NCBI GenBank assembly: GCA_947472615.1
Contig: CANJEY010000004.1
Span: forward strand, 1 to 33,760
Direction of reading: 5' to 3'
Origin: Beijerinckiaceae bacterium
GTDB taxonomy: Bacteria > Pseudomonadota > Alphaproteobacteria > Rhizobiales > Beijerinckiaceae
Length of the DNA: 33,760 nucleotides
Below the pieces are notes generated by a model. It made no database searches. It was given only the letters and a program-made list of their open reading frames with translations, and was not told where the DNA came from. Both the position numbers and the translations under genes were made by a program. Of the stretch, positions 16,701 to 24,753 are shown piece by piece. The stretch's first letter is position 1; each line of letters begins with the position of its first letter.

Positions 16701-18692
16701 ATGTCTGGCAAGTCCTTGGGCCGCTCTGCGGCTGTTGCTGCGCGTGTATGCGCTCTTTTTCCAACGCTTCTTCTGGCTAATGGCGGCAAAGCCGAAACGC
16801 TCGATGAAATCGTCGTGACGGCTGAACGCGTCTCGACGAATATCGACCGGACCGGATCGTCCATCACGGTCCTCGATAGCGCGCAGATCGAAAAGCGTTC
16901 TTCCAAAGGCCTGGCGGACGCGCTTCGTGGCGTGGCCGGCGTCGAGGTGAGAGAAACCGGCGGAGCCGGCGGCAATGCGTCGGTCTCCATCCGCGGCGCC
17001 ACGCCCGGCCAAACTCTGGTCCTGATCGACGGCATTCGCATCGGCGATCCATCGTCGATCGATGGCTCCGTCGATTTCGGCGGTCTTGTCGCCGGCGACA
17101 TCGAACGGATCGAAGTTCTGCGAGGACCGCAATCAGCGCTGTACGGGTCGGACGCCATGGGCGGCGTCATCAACATCCTGACCCGGCGTGGCGAAGGTCC
17201 GGCCCGCTCGTCCGTCACGATAGAAGGCGGCAGTTACGGCACGGTCCACACGCGCGCGTCTGTCACGGGCGGAACCGACAAACTGAGCTACGCCTTCGCC
17301 ATCGATGGCCTGCACGCCGACGGGTTTCCGCGCTACGGTTATCGCATCACGCGACCATTGACGTATGGCTTCGGGTCCGGACCGTTGCCGGCGCTGCCGT
17401 GGGGCGATCCAACCAATCGGGGCGGCGCATCTGGCCGTGTGACGTATCGGCTGTCTGAATCTGCCACGCTCGAATTCGGCCTGCTGGGATCGGACAATTC
17501 CATTCGTTTCGACAACCCGAATGCGTTCACCGCCTCGAACGTCTTCAACCCGCGCAATCACTCGGTCGCGACGTTCATTCAGGGTTATGGGAAGCTGACG
17601 ACTGATGCGCTGGATGGAAATCTCCGCAATCAGTTCAACCTGTTCGGCAATCAGACCGACCGAAATATCTGGCAGACCGAGGGCTGTTTCGACGCCTTCT
17701 TCTTCTCCTTCGATTGTCGCAACGGTTATCGCGGCACGCGGCTGGGTGGCGAGTATCAGGGCGATCTGAAGGTCGGCGCATATGGGGTTCTGACCCTCGG
17801 ACTCCGATCGGAAACGGAGCGCACAACGACGTCGCAATCACCAGCGCCGGCTGGAACATTCACACCCATCAATGCGCAACAAACGACAAATTCCGTATTC
17901 GCCCAGCACAAGTTTGCGATCGGCGAGCGCCTCGATCTCACCTATGGGGGACGCATCGATTCGGTTGCCAACGGCGCAACCTTCGCCACATGGCGCACGT
18001 CCGCAAGCTATCGACTGAACGACTCCGGTACACGCCTGCACGCGAGCGCCGGAACGGGCGCCAAGGCACCGTCGCTTTATCAGCGCTTCAGTCAGTACGG
18101 CAGCGCTCCGCTCAATGCCGAACAGAGCGTCGGAATTGACGCCGGCGTCGAGCAGAAGCTCCTGAACGACCGCCTGCGTCTCGATGTGACGGCCTTCGAC
18201 AATCGCTATCGAAACCTGATCGGCTTCGGAACCGTCGCGTCGTGTTCGATCGCGCAAATTTTCGGTTGCTATTACAATGTCGGCAAGGCCGTAACGCGGG
18301 GCGTCGAAGCGAGCGGTGAATTCGCGGTCATTCCGGACGCCTGGAAGGTCCGCGGAACCTACACGTTCATGCACGCTCGCGATCTGGTGCTGAGTGCGCC
18401 GTTGTATCAGCGGCCCCGCAGTCAGGCGTCGGGATCGGTGGTCTATACGGGGTTTCCGAAACTGGAACTCGAAAGCCGCGTAACGTTCGTCGGCCCGAGG
18501 CTTGATTTCGCCTCGCCGCCCGTGACGCTTGCGCCCTACGCCAAATGGGATTTGTTTGCCACTTACAAGGTCGCCGATTCACTTTCGGTTTTCGGCAGAA
18601 TCGAAAACCTGACGAACGCGCGATACGAAGAAGTCCTGAATTATGGGGTCGCGGGCCGCGCCGTTTACGCAGGCCTGAAAGCAACCTGGTGA
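16701..18692 (+). CDS. btuB: TonB-dependent outer-membrane receptor for cobalamin (BtuB type)
   Basis: A 663-residue TonB-dependent receptor. Residues 1-31 form a signal peptide; the TonB box DEIVVTA lies at 35-41; the plug domain (about 50-160) includes GLADALRGVAGVEVRE, NASVSIRGATPGQTLVLIDG and the end-of-plug signature RIEVLRGPQSALYGSDAMGG, followed by a beta-barrel ending in an aromatic residue (AGLKATW). FGRIENLTNARYEE is the usual C-terminal barrel motif. Ligand assignment rests on the cobalamin riboswitch in its leader and the downstream btuC and btuD. The ATG at 16701 has AGGGGG four bases upstream. btuC follows after 24 bases. Confidence 0.93.
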   Translation: MSGKSLGRSAAVAARVCALFPTLLLANGGKAETLDEIVVTAERVSTNIDRTGSSITVLDSAQIEKRSSKGLADALRGVAGVEVRETGGAGGNASVSIRGATPGQTLVLIDGIRIGDPSSIDGSVDFGGLVAGDIERIEVLRGPQSALYGSDAMGGVINILTRRGEGPARSSVTIEGGSYGTVHTRASVTGGTDKLSYAFAIDGLHADGFPRYGYRITRPLTYGFGSGPLPALPWGDPTNRGGASGRVTYRLSESATLEFGLLGSDNSIRFDNPNAFTASNVFNPRNHSVATFIQGYGKLTTDALDGNLRNQFNLFGNQTDRNIWQTEGCFDAFFFSFDCRNGYRGTRLGGEYQGDLKVGAYGVLTLGLRSETERTTTSQSPAPAGTFTPINAQQTTNSVFAQHKFAIGERLDLTYGGRIDSVANGATFATWRTSASYRLNDSGTRLHASAGTGAKAPSLYQRFSQYGSAPLNAEQSVGIDAGVEQKLLNDRLRLDVTAFDNRYRNLIGFGTVASCSIAQIFGCYYNVGKAVTRGVEASGEFAVIPDAWKVRGTYTFMHARDLVLSAPLYQRPRSQASGSVVYTGFPKLELESRVTFVGPRLDFASPPVTLAPYAKWDLFATYKVADSLSVFGRIENLTNARYEEVLNYGVAGRAVYAGLKATW

Positions 18693-18716
18693 TGATCTGA
18701 CGAGGCTTCGTGGTCG

Positions 18717-19754
18717 ATGACGATTCAGGCCGCATCCGCTGTTCACGTCCGCACATCGCATGTGCGCGTGCTGAATTTGGGACTTGCGAGCCTGCTTTTA
18801 ATCGCCGCATTGGGCTCAGTGATGGTGGGCGCCGCGCCGTTGTCGATTCACGACGTCTGGGAGGGCGTCTGGCGACATAGCGGCGTGTCTGGAATCATCT
18901 TCTGGGACATCCGCTTTCCGCGTCTGATCCTGTCTGTTGCGATCGGCGGATTTCTGGGTCTGTCGGGAGCAGCCCTGCAGGGACTTCTGCAAAACCCGCT
19001 TGCGGAGGCTGCGGTTTTCGGCGCGCCGCAGACCGCAGCCGTGGGCGCGGTCGCGGTGCTATATCTGGGCGTCAGCGACGCCCTGTCGTTCTGGTTGCCG
19101 CTCGCGGCCATCGGGGGCGCTTTGCTCTCCAGTGTCGCCCTATACGGACTGGTCGGCCGGCAAGCCGGCTCGACCCGCTTCATCCTCGCCGGTCTGGCGC
19201 TGGGAAGTCTTTCGGGCGCGCTCGTCGCGCTGATCATAAGCCTGTCGCCCAATCCATTCGCGATGACGGAAATCCTGTTCTGGCTCATGGGCTCGATCGA
19301 GGATCGGTCGATGCGCCATGTCCTGCTGGCGCTGCCTTTCGTGGTCGTGGCAAGCCTTGTCCTGTTGAGGCTGGGCGGCGGGTATCGGGCGCTGACGCTC
19401 GGCGACGATACGGCGGCAAGTCTGGGCGTCGATGTCGGCCGGTTGAGGTTGTCCACCATTGTGGCCGTGTCGGTGGGCTGTGGGGCCTGCGTCGCGGTGT
19501 CGGGCACGATCGGCTTCATCGGATTGATGGCGCCTCATCTGGTGCGGCCCTTCGTGGCGAACGATCCGAAGAGGGCCTTGCTATCGTCGGGACTTACGGG
19601 AGCCCTGATGCTCACCTGCGCGGATCTGCTCGTGCGCCTTATTCCGTCGACCAGTGAAATCCGGATCGGCGTGGTGACAGCCTTGCTGGGCGCACCGTTT
19701 TTTCTCTACGTCATGCTGTCCGATCGCTCCCTGTACCGGAGCGAAGGCCCATGA
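18717..19754 (+). CDS. btuC: cobalamin ABC transporter permease (FecCD/BtuC family)
   Basis: Inner-membrane permease of 345 residues with about ten hydrophobic helices, beginning at VLNLGLASLLLIAALGSVMV. Family signatures are RFPRLILSVAIGGFLGLSGA, LQGLLQNPLAEAAVFG (near 89-104), GSTRFILAGLALGSL, and SGTIGFIGLMAPHLVRPF, the coupling region that contacts the ATPase. The FecCD family imports siderophores, haem or cobalamin; cobalamin is inferred from the upstream riboswitch and btuB. It overlaps btuD by ATGA at 19751-19754, indicating coupled translation. Confidence 0.92.
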   Translation: MTIQAASAVHVRTSHVRVLNLGLASLLLIAALGSVMVGAAPLSIHDVWEGVWRHSGVSGIIFWDIRFPRLILSVAIGGFLGLSGAALQGLLQNPLAEAAVFGAPQTAAVGAVAVLYLGVSDALSFWLPLAAIGGALLSSVALYGLVGRQAGSTRFILAGLALGSLSGALVALIISLSPNPFAMTEILFWLMGSIEDRSMRHVLLALPFVVVASLVLLRLGGGYRALTLGDDTAASLGVDVGRLRLSTIVAVSVGCGACVAVSGTIGFIGLMAPHLVRPFVANDPKRALLSSGLTGALMLTCADLLVRLIPSTSEIRIGVVTALLGAPFFLYVMLSDRSLYRSEGP

Positions 19755-20527
19755 CGCACGAAGCAATCGTGTCCCGGCCGCTCCTGCGCTTGAACGATGT
19801 CCGCGTCGCGCTGGGCCGGCGCGAGATCGTGGCGGACGTCACAGCAGATTTCAGGGCGGGCGAATTTGTGGTCATCCTAGGCCCAAACGGAGCCGGTAAA
19901 TCGACTTTGCTCAAGGCGATCGCGGGCATTCTGGGGTTTCGGGGAAAGATCGAGATGCTCGGACGGCCAATGGCCGATCTGAACGCGGCCGAGCGTTCGA
20001 GACTGATCGGCTATCTGCCTCAAAACGGCGGCATTCACTGGCCCATCCCGGTCCATGACATCGTCACGCTGGGGCGCATGCCGCATGGCGATGCGGACGC
20101 CGCCATCGTCGAACAGGCCATGACGAGTTGCGACATCCGGCATCTGGCGTCGCAACCCGCAACCGAGCTGTCAGGCGGCGAACGGACCCGCGTGTTGCTG
20201 GCGCGCCTGTTGGCGGTTCGGGCCTCCATCATCATCGCGGACGAGCCGGTATCTTCACTCGATCCCGCGCATGAAATCGCCGTCATGCGACTGCTGCGTC
20301 AGGAAGCGGATCGCGGCCGTCTCGTGATCGCCGTGCTGCACGACATCGGACTTGCGCACAGGTTCGCATCGCGCCTGCTGGCGCTGAAGCAGGGACGCAT
20401 CGTGGCCGACGCATCGCCGAAGGACATCTTGCAGGGTGGACTGCTCGATGAATTGTTCGGGTTGAAATTCGACGTGGCGTCCACGGGCCGGGGGCAGCAA
20501 TCCCTCGTCGCCCGGCACGAATTCTGA
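19751..20527 (+). CDS. btuD: cobalamin ABC transporter ATP-binding protein
   Basis: ABC ATPase of 258 residues that energises uptake through BtuC. The order of motifs is complete: Walker A GPNGAGKST (44-52), Q-loop YLPQNGG (88-94), ABC signature LSGGERTR (140-147), Walker B IIIADEP (160-166) with Glu165, D-loop SSLD and the H-loop His197 in VLHDIGLAHRF. It resembles the FecE/BtuD/HmuV group. It is the last gene of the riboswitch-led btuB-btuC-btuD unit; mmcB begins 36 bases later and could be read through. Confidence 0.92.
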   Translation: MTHEAIVSRPLLRLNDVRVALGRREIVADVTADFRAGEFVVILGPNGAGKSTLLKAIAGILGFRGKIEMLGRPMADLNAAERSRLIGYLPQNGGIHWPIPVHDIVTLGRMPHGDADAAIVEQAMTSCDIRHLASQPATELSGGERTRVLLARLLAVRASIIIADEPVSSLDPAHEIAVMRLLRQEADRGRLVIAVLHDIGLAHRFASRLLALKQGRIVADASPKDILQGGLLDELFGLKFDVASTGRGQQSLVARHEF

Positions 20528-20563
20528 GGCTTGATTCCCGCGCTGTTGCGCGGACAATTCGGT

Positions 20564-21037
20564 ATGTTGCGAATCGTCGAGACGCCGCCGGTCGATGGCC
20601 GGCAATCTCCCACCGCGCTCCGCGTCGCGCGCGGCGTACGGCGGTTGTTCCACAGCCATGGTCATTCAACCGTCACGGAATTGCCGCTGCTCAGCGGCCG
20701 GCGCGCTGACGTCGTGGCGCTCGGGCCAGATGGGTCGTTTGCGATCATTGAGATCAAATCGTCGATTGCGGATTTCCGGGCGGATTCGAAATGGCCCGAC
20801 TATCTCCAGCACTGCGACAGGTTCTATTTCGCCATTCCGGCTGAGGTCCCGGCGGAGATCATTCCGAAATCAGCCGGCCTCATCGTTGCCGACGCCTATG
20901 GGGCGATGATTCTGCGCGAATCTGACGCATCGAAAATGTCGGCCGCAACCCGAAAGGCGATCCTGTTGCGGTTCGCGCGCGCGGCCGCGGATCGCCTGCA
21001 CAGGCTCGCAGACCCGGATCTCGAACCGGGAATCTGA
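20564..21037 (+). CDS. mmcB: MmcB-family DNA repair protein
   Basis: This 157-residue protein matches the alphaproteobacterial MmcB family, named for mitomycin C sensitivity in Caulobacter. The N-terminal part SPTALRVARGVRRLF is followed by a PD-(D/E)XK-like core: TELPLLSGRRADVVALGPDGS, then IIEIKSSIADFRADSKWPDYL, where the Asp and the E-x-K are candidate metal ligands of a nuclease fold. The frame could begin at a TTG 11 codons upstream, but the ATG at 20564 (MLRIVETPPVDGRQSP) fits the family. No LexA site is obvious upstream. It converges on regA with ten bases between the stops. Confidence 0.87.
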   Translation: MLRIVETPPVDGRQSPTALRVARGVRRLFHSHGHSTVTELPLLSGRRADVVALGPDGSFAIIEIKSSIADFRADSKWPDYLQHCDRFYFAIPAEVPAEIIPKSAGLIVADAYGAMILRESDASKMSAATRKAILLRFARAAADRLHRLADPDLEPGI

Positions 21038-21049
21038 GCCTCCCGGTTC
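21023..21049. terminator. shared hairpin at the mmcB/regA junction
   Basis: GAACCGGGA (21023-21031) and TCCCGGTTC (21041-21049) form a perfect 9-bp stem around a nine-base loop that contains the mmcB stop codon; the right arm contains part of the regA stop. There is no T-run on either strand. It may end or protect both converging transcripts. Confidence 0.45.
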
Positions 21050-21605
21050 AGCGCGGCGCGCGCTTGGCCAAAATGCGTTGCAGGGTGCGACGGTGCATGT
21101 TGAGGCGGCGGGCGGTCTCGGACACGTTGCGGCCGCACAATTCGTAGATCCGCTGGATATGTTCCCAGCGCACTCGATCCGCCGACATCGGATTTTCGGG
21201 AACCTCGGCCTTGTCGTGACGCGTCGCCATCAGGGCGCCAAAAATTTCGTCCGCGTCGGCGGGCTTCGCCAGATAATCGAAAGCGCCCAGTTTGACCGCC
21301 GTCACGGCCGTCACGATGTTGCCGTAACCGGTCAAAATGACGCCGCGGGAATCCGGGCGGCGGGCCTTCAGATCGGAGATGACGTCCAGCCCATTGCCGT
21401 CCGCAAGCCGCAAGTCGATCACCGCGAAGGCAGGGGCAGCGTCGCGGATCGCCGTCAGCCCATCGGCGACGTTATCAGCGGTGCGCACCACGAAACCGCG
21501 CGCTTCCATGGCGCGCGAAAGCCGCATCAGAAATGGCCGATCATCGTCGACGATCAGCAACGATCGGTCTTCGAGATGTTCGACGGTGGAGGCGGACTTT
21601 TCCAT
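21048..21605 (-). CDS. regA: redox response regulator RegA/ActR/PrrA
   Basis: Response regulator of 185 residues. The receiver domain shows the acidic cluster IVDDD (18-22), phosphoacceptor Asp64 in VIDLRLADG, Thr in VILTGYGNI and Lys in YLAKPADADE. The C-terminal Fis-type helix-turn-helix NVSETARRLNMHRRTLQRIL followed by AKRAPR is the near-invariant recognition helix of the RegA/ActR/PrrA/RegR family. The start is set at the ATG at 21605, preceded by AGAG; the longer frame upstream lacks family resemblance. It lies 78 bases downstream of regB on the same strand. The family controls respiration, carbon and nitrogen fixation and, in Sinorhizobium, acid tolerance; targets here are unknown. Confidence 0.95.
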   Translation of the reverse strand: MEKSASTVEHLEDRSLLIVDDDRPFLMRLSRAMEARGFVVRTADNVADGLTAIRDAAPAFAVIDLRLADGNGLDVISDLKARRPDSRGVILTGYGNIVTAVTAVKLGAFDYLAKPADADEIFGALMATRHDKAEVPENPMSADRVRWEHIQRIYELCGRNVSETARRLNMHRRTLQRILAKRAPR

Positions 21606-21683
21606 GTTTCTCTTCGCAGGTAGGCCTCGGAAGCTGATCCAAGGCTCTGAATACGACAAAACGGCCACGTATCGCAAATCGAC

Positions 21684-23006
21684 CTATTCGACGGCCCGGA
21701 TCGGAACCGACCGTTCGAACATATTTCTGGGCCACCGGACGCTGACACGGGCACCGCGCTCCGGCGTCGGTCGGTTCGAGGTGATCACCACAGCGCCCGA
21801 CCTTTCCAACAGAGTCTTGGCGATGAACAGGCCCAAACCGAGTCCGCCCTCTTCGGATTTGGCCTTACGGTCCGGCCCACGGGTGGTGATGTAGGGTTCG
21901 CCCAGACGCAGAAGCACTTCGGGCGCGAAGCCGGGCCCGTCGTCCTCAATCACGATGACGACATTCGTGGCGTCCCACTCGGCCCGGACGCGAACCTCCG
22001 CCTTGGCGAAGTCGATCGCGTTTTCGATCAGATTTCCAAGACCATAGAGCAATCCCGGATTGCGCCCGGTCACGGGTTCTTCGCCGACGCCCTCCGCCGT
22101 CACCACGACGTCCACGCCGAAATCCCGATAGGGATGGATGACCTCCTCGACGAGAACTCGCACGCTGAGGATGTCCAGCATCCCGGCAGGCTCGTTTCCC
22201 AACGACTTCAGTTTGGACAGGATCTCCCGGCAGCGCTTCACCTCCTGGGACAGGAGCGCCAGGTCTTCGGCCACTGGCCCCTCGGTCGGCATGTGGGCGG
22301 TCATCTCCTTCACCACGACCGTGATGGTGGCGAGCGGCGTCCCGAGTTCGTGCGCGGCGGCGGCAGCCAGCCCGTCCAGCTGCGTCAGATGCTGTTCGCG
22401 CGCGAGCACAAGTTCGGTGGCGGCCAGCGCGTCCGACAGAAGCAGGGCCTCCTCGGCGACGCGCGAGGCGTAAACCCAGATGAATCCGGCCCCCAGAACG
22501 ATCGCGACCCAGATGCCCGCAATGTAGGTCATCGGAAGCTGCAGATGTGATCCCGGATACCAGGGCAACGGCAGATGCCAGATCGCCAATATGGTCGCCG
22601 CGACGCCCATGAGCCCCGAAAGCATCAGGGTCCGCGCGCCCGACAGCGATACGGCGGAAATCATCACCGGCGCTAGAAAGAGCAACGAAAACGGGTTTTC
22701 CAGACCGCCCGTCAGATAGAGCAGGCCAGAGAGCTGCAACACGTCGTAGGCGAGCAGGATCGAGGCAGGGCCATCGTCGAGTCGGTGGTTGAGCGAGAAC
22801 CGCAGGCGCAGGGCGACATTGAGCCACGCCGACAGCGCGATCGCCACGAAGCACGGTCCCAACGGCAGTTCGAATCCAAGGCCGTAATGAACAAGCAGGA
22901 CAGCCAGCGACTGGCCGCAGATCGCCAGCCAGCGGAGCTTGACGAGCGTATCAACGCGCAACCGGCGAGCGCGGCGACCGAGTTCGAGATCGGACAGGCT
23001 GGACAT
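21684..23006 (-). CDS. regB: redox sensor histidine kinase RegB/ActS/PrrB
   Basis: Membrane histidine kinase of 440 residues with about six hydrophobic helices between 25 and 185. The ubiquinone-binding signature GGLENPF (100-106) is intact. The H-box is AAAAHELGTPLATI with His219, and Cys259 in EVKRCREIL matches the redox-active cysteine of Rhodobacter RegB. The ATPase domain has NLIENAIDFA, EDDGPGF and GGLGLGLFIAK. It therefore retains both known redox inputs of the family. It precedes regA on the same strand and is divergent from the Rieske oxygenase gene. Confidence 0.96.
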   Translation of the reverse strand: MSSLSDLELGRRARRLRVDTLVKLRWLAICGQSLAVLLVHYGLGFELPLGPCFVAIALSAWLNVALRLRFSLNHRLDDGPASILLAYDVLQLSGLLYLTGGLENPFSLLFLAPVMISAVSLSGARTLMLSGLMGVAATILAIWHLPLPWYPGSHLQLPMTYIAGIWVAIVLGAGFIWVYASRVAEEALLLSDALAATELVLAREQHLTQLDGLAAAAAHELGTPLATITVVVKEMTAHMPTEGPVAEDLALLSQEVKRCREILSKLKSLGNEPAGMLDILSVRVLVEEVIHPYRDFGVDVVVTAEGVGEEPVTGRNPGLLYGLGNLIENAIDFAKAEVRVRAEWDATNVVIVIEDDGPGFAPEVLLRLGEPYITTRGPDRKAKSEEGGLGLGLFIAKTLLERSGAVVITSNRPTPERGARVSVRWPRNMFERSVPIRAVE

Positions 23007-23055
23007 ATGGCGACCCTATCGCGTTCAGATCGTCAAATACATGAAACCATGAGGC

Positions 23056-23070
23056 GAGACGAATTGCCGC
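23056..23070 (-). promoter_or_regulatory. possible RegA-type binding dyad upstream of regB
   Basis: GAGACGAATTGCCGC is an imperfect dyad of the GNGNC-N5-GNCGC type that resembles RegA/RegR binding half-sites as I remember them. It lies 50 bases upstream of the regB start and about 208 upstream of the Rieske oxygenase start. Binding is inference from a degenerate motif. Confidence 0.3.
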
Positions 23071-23277
23071 GCCGGAGACTATGCGCCGGTCCGAAGCGCC
23101 TAAATCAATGATTTTGCGTGATTAAAGATGTCCGATATTTCGCTCGTCTTCGGACGTGCGCCGAGCTGTCGCATCGGTCCACAGCCCATTTGCGCCTCTA
23201 TTGCGGATCCACGTCCGGCGCTTGCGACCGGACTCAAGGGATTGGCTGATCGCCAAACGCAATCAGGAGGACGCCGC

Positions 23278-24567
23278 ATGTTGAAGCGCGAAGACAATGA
23301 TCGGGTGACACTGGTCGGAAAGGGCAAGCCTGCGGGCGAACTGTTCCGTCGTTATTGGCAGCCCGCACTGTTGTCCGAAGAACTGAAGGAGCCGGATGGC
23401 GCGCCGGTGCGTGTGCGTCTGCTGGGCGAAGATCTCATCGCGTTCCGCGACACTAACGGCAAGGTCGGTCTGCTCGACGCCTATTGCCCGCACCGTCGCG
23501 CCCCAATGTTCTATGGCCGCAACGAAGACTGTGGCCTGCGCTGCGTCTATCACGGCTGGAAATTCGATATCGCCGGCGACTGCACCGACATGCCGTCGGA
23601 GCCTGCCGACACGCCCCTGAAGGCCAAGGTGAAGATCGCCTCCTATCCGGTGTTCGAGAAGGGCGGCATCATCTGGACCTATCTGGGTCCGAAGGACACG
23701 ATGCCGGAGCCGCCGGACTATGAATGGTTGCGTGCGCCGCCCACCCACATGCATGTGTCCAAGACCTTCGAGGACTGCAATTGGCTGCAGTGCATGGAAG
23801 GCGGGCTCGACACCGCCCATTCGTCCTTCGTGCACAACGACTTTATCGGCAACCAGAACTCGCTGCGCAATCAGGACACCGCGCCACGCCTTGAACTGGA
23901 AACCACGCCCTATGGTTACTATTACGTGTCGACACGCTCCCTGCTCGACGGCACCAGCTATGTTCGCATGTACCATTACGTCATGCCGAACCAGCAGATG
24001 CGTTCGGGAACCGTCAACTTCGTCAAGGGCCTCGGCAAGGACGATCCACACGCCATTCCAAAGCTCGACGGCCATCTGTGGGTGCCGATCGACGACGAAC
24101 ATACGTGGGTCTTCAACTGGACCTGCGCGTATGACCCGTCGGTGACGTTCCCGAAAGACTATGTGGATCGCTGGGAATCCTTCATGGGCCGCGGCAAGGA
24201 CGACCTCATTCCCGGCACCTATCGCCTGAAGCGCAACGCCTCGAACGACTATATGATCGACCGCGAGCTGCAGCGCACCAAGACCTACTCGGGCATCAAG
24301 GGCATCAACACGCAGGATTACGCGTTGCAGGAAGGCATGGGACCGATCGTCGATCGTTCGCTGGAATTCCTCGGCACGTCCGATCGCGCCATCGTCACGT
24401 CGCGCCGCATGCTGCTCGACGCGACGCGGCAGGTGGAGCGTGGCGAACGGCCGCCGGCGTCCGAGCCCGCGTCGCATCGCAACATCCGGCCGCACGACCG
24501 CATCCTGCAGCCGGGTGAAAAGTGGCGGGATATCTTCCCGGGCGAAATGGTCTCCAAGTGGACCTGA
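23278..24567 (+). CDS. Rieske [2Fe-2S] oxygenase, catalytic subunit
   Basis: A 429-residue ring-hydroxylating-type oxygenase. The Rieske domain has CPH (Cys70, His72) and CVYHGW (Cys89, His92). The mononuclear iron site follows as NWLQCMEGGLDTAHSSFVH, with Asp178 bridging and His181 and His186 as ligands. Overall style resembles the phthalate 4,5-dioxygenase/toluenesulfonate monooxygenase group, which are single-component alpha subunits needing a separate reductase; none is nearby. The frame is open 50 codons upstream, but the ATG at 23278 with AGGAGG at 23265-23270 is clearly the start. The substrate is unknown. It is divergent from regB, and a terminator-like hairpin follows. Confidence 0.9.
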   Translation: MLKREDNDRVTLVGKGKPAGELFRRYWQPALLSEELKEPDGAPVRVRLLGEDLIAFRDTNGKVGLLDAYCPHRRAPMFYGRNEDCGLRCVYHGWKFDIAGDCTDMPSEPADTPLKAKVKIASYPVFEKGGIIWTYLGPKDTMPEPPDYEWLRAPPTHMHVSKTFEDCNWLQCMEGGLDTAHSSFVHNDFIGNQNSLRNQDTAPRLELETTPYGYYYVSTRSLLDGTSYVRMYHYVMPNQQMRSGTVNFVKGLGKDDPHAIPKLDGHLWVPIDDEHTWVFNWTCAYDPSVTFPKDYVDRWESFMGRGKDDLIPGTYRLKRNASNDYMIDRELQRTKTYSGIKGINTQDYALQEGMGPIVDRSLEFLGTSDRAIVTSRRMLLDATRQVERGERPPASEPASHRNIRPHDRILQPGEKWRDIFPGEMVSKWT

Positions 24568-24600
24568 TCGCAGGCGCGATTTGCACTGTCTGACCGACTT

Positions 24601-24629
24601 CCGGGGCGCTACGGCGCCCCGGTTCCATT
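24601..24629 (+). terminator. candidate terminator after the Rieske oxygenase gene
   Basis: CCGGGGCG (24601-24608), loop CTACGG, CGCCCCGG (24615-24622), then TTCCATTT. The stem is a perfect 8 bp, but the T-run is interrupted. It lies 33 bases after the stop. Confidence 0.6.
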
Positions 24630-24689
24630 TGAGGGGCGTTTTCGACACGCGGCCTTAACCGAATTCCTGATTTGCTTTCTTCAGACGTT

Positions 24690-24706
24690 ATGTTGCATAG
24701 CAGCAT
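24690..24706 (+). promoter_or_regulatory. TGC/GCA dyad upstream of phaZ, candidate operator
   Basis: ATGTTGCATAGCAGCAT has 7-base arms with one mismatch around ATA, and an inner TTGC-N3-GCAG core. It lies 47 bases upstream of the phaZ ATG. It resembles the TGC-rich dyads (CTGC-N3-GCAG type) bound by the PHA-responsive repressor PhaR in Paracoccus, as I recall them. No phaR gene is in the window. Confidence 0.35.
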
Positions 24707-24753
24707 TCCTGTCGGGCAGCTGTCACGGAATTCTGGCGAACGGTAGAGGTCGA

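Noticed and set aside
23263-24648. A 461-codon open frame on the minus strand opposite the Rieske oxygenase gene
   Set aside because: Low-complexity His/Arg/Val-rich translation typical of an antisense shadow; the plus-strand gene has complete catalytic motifs.
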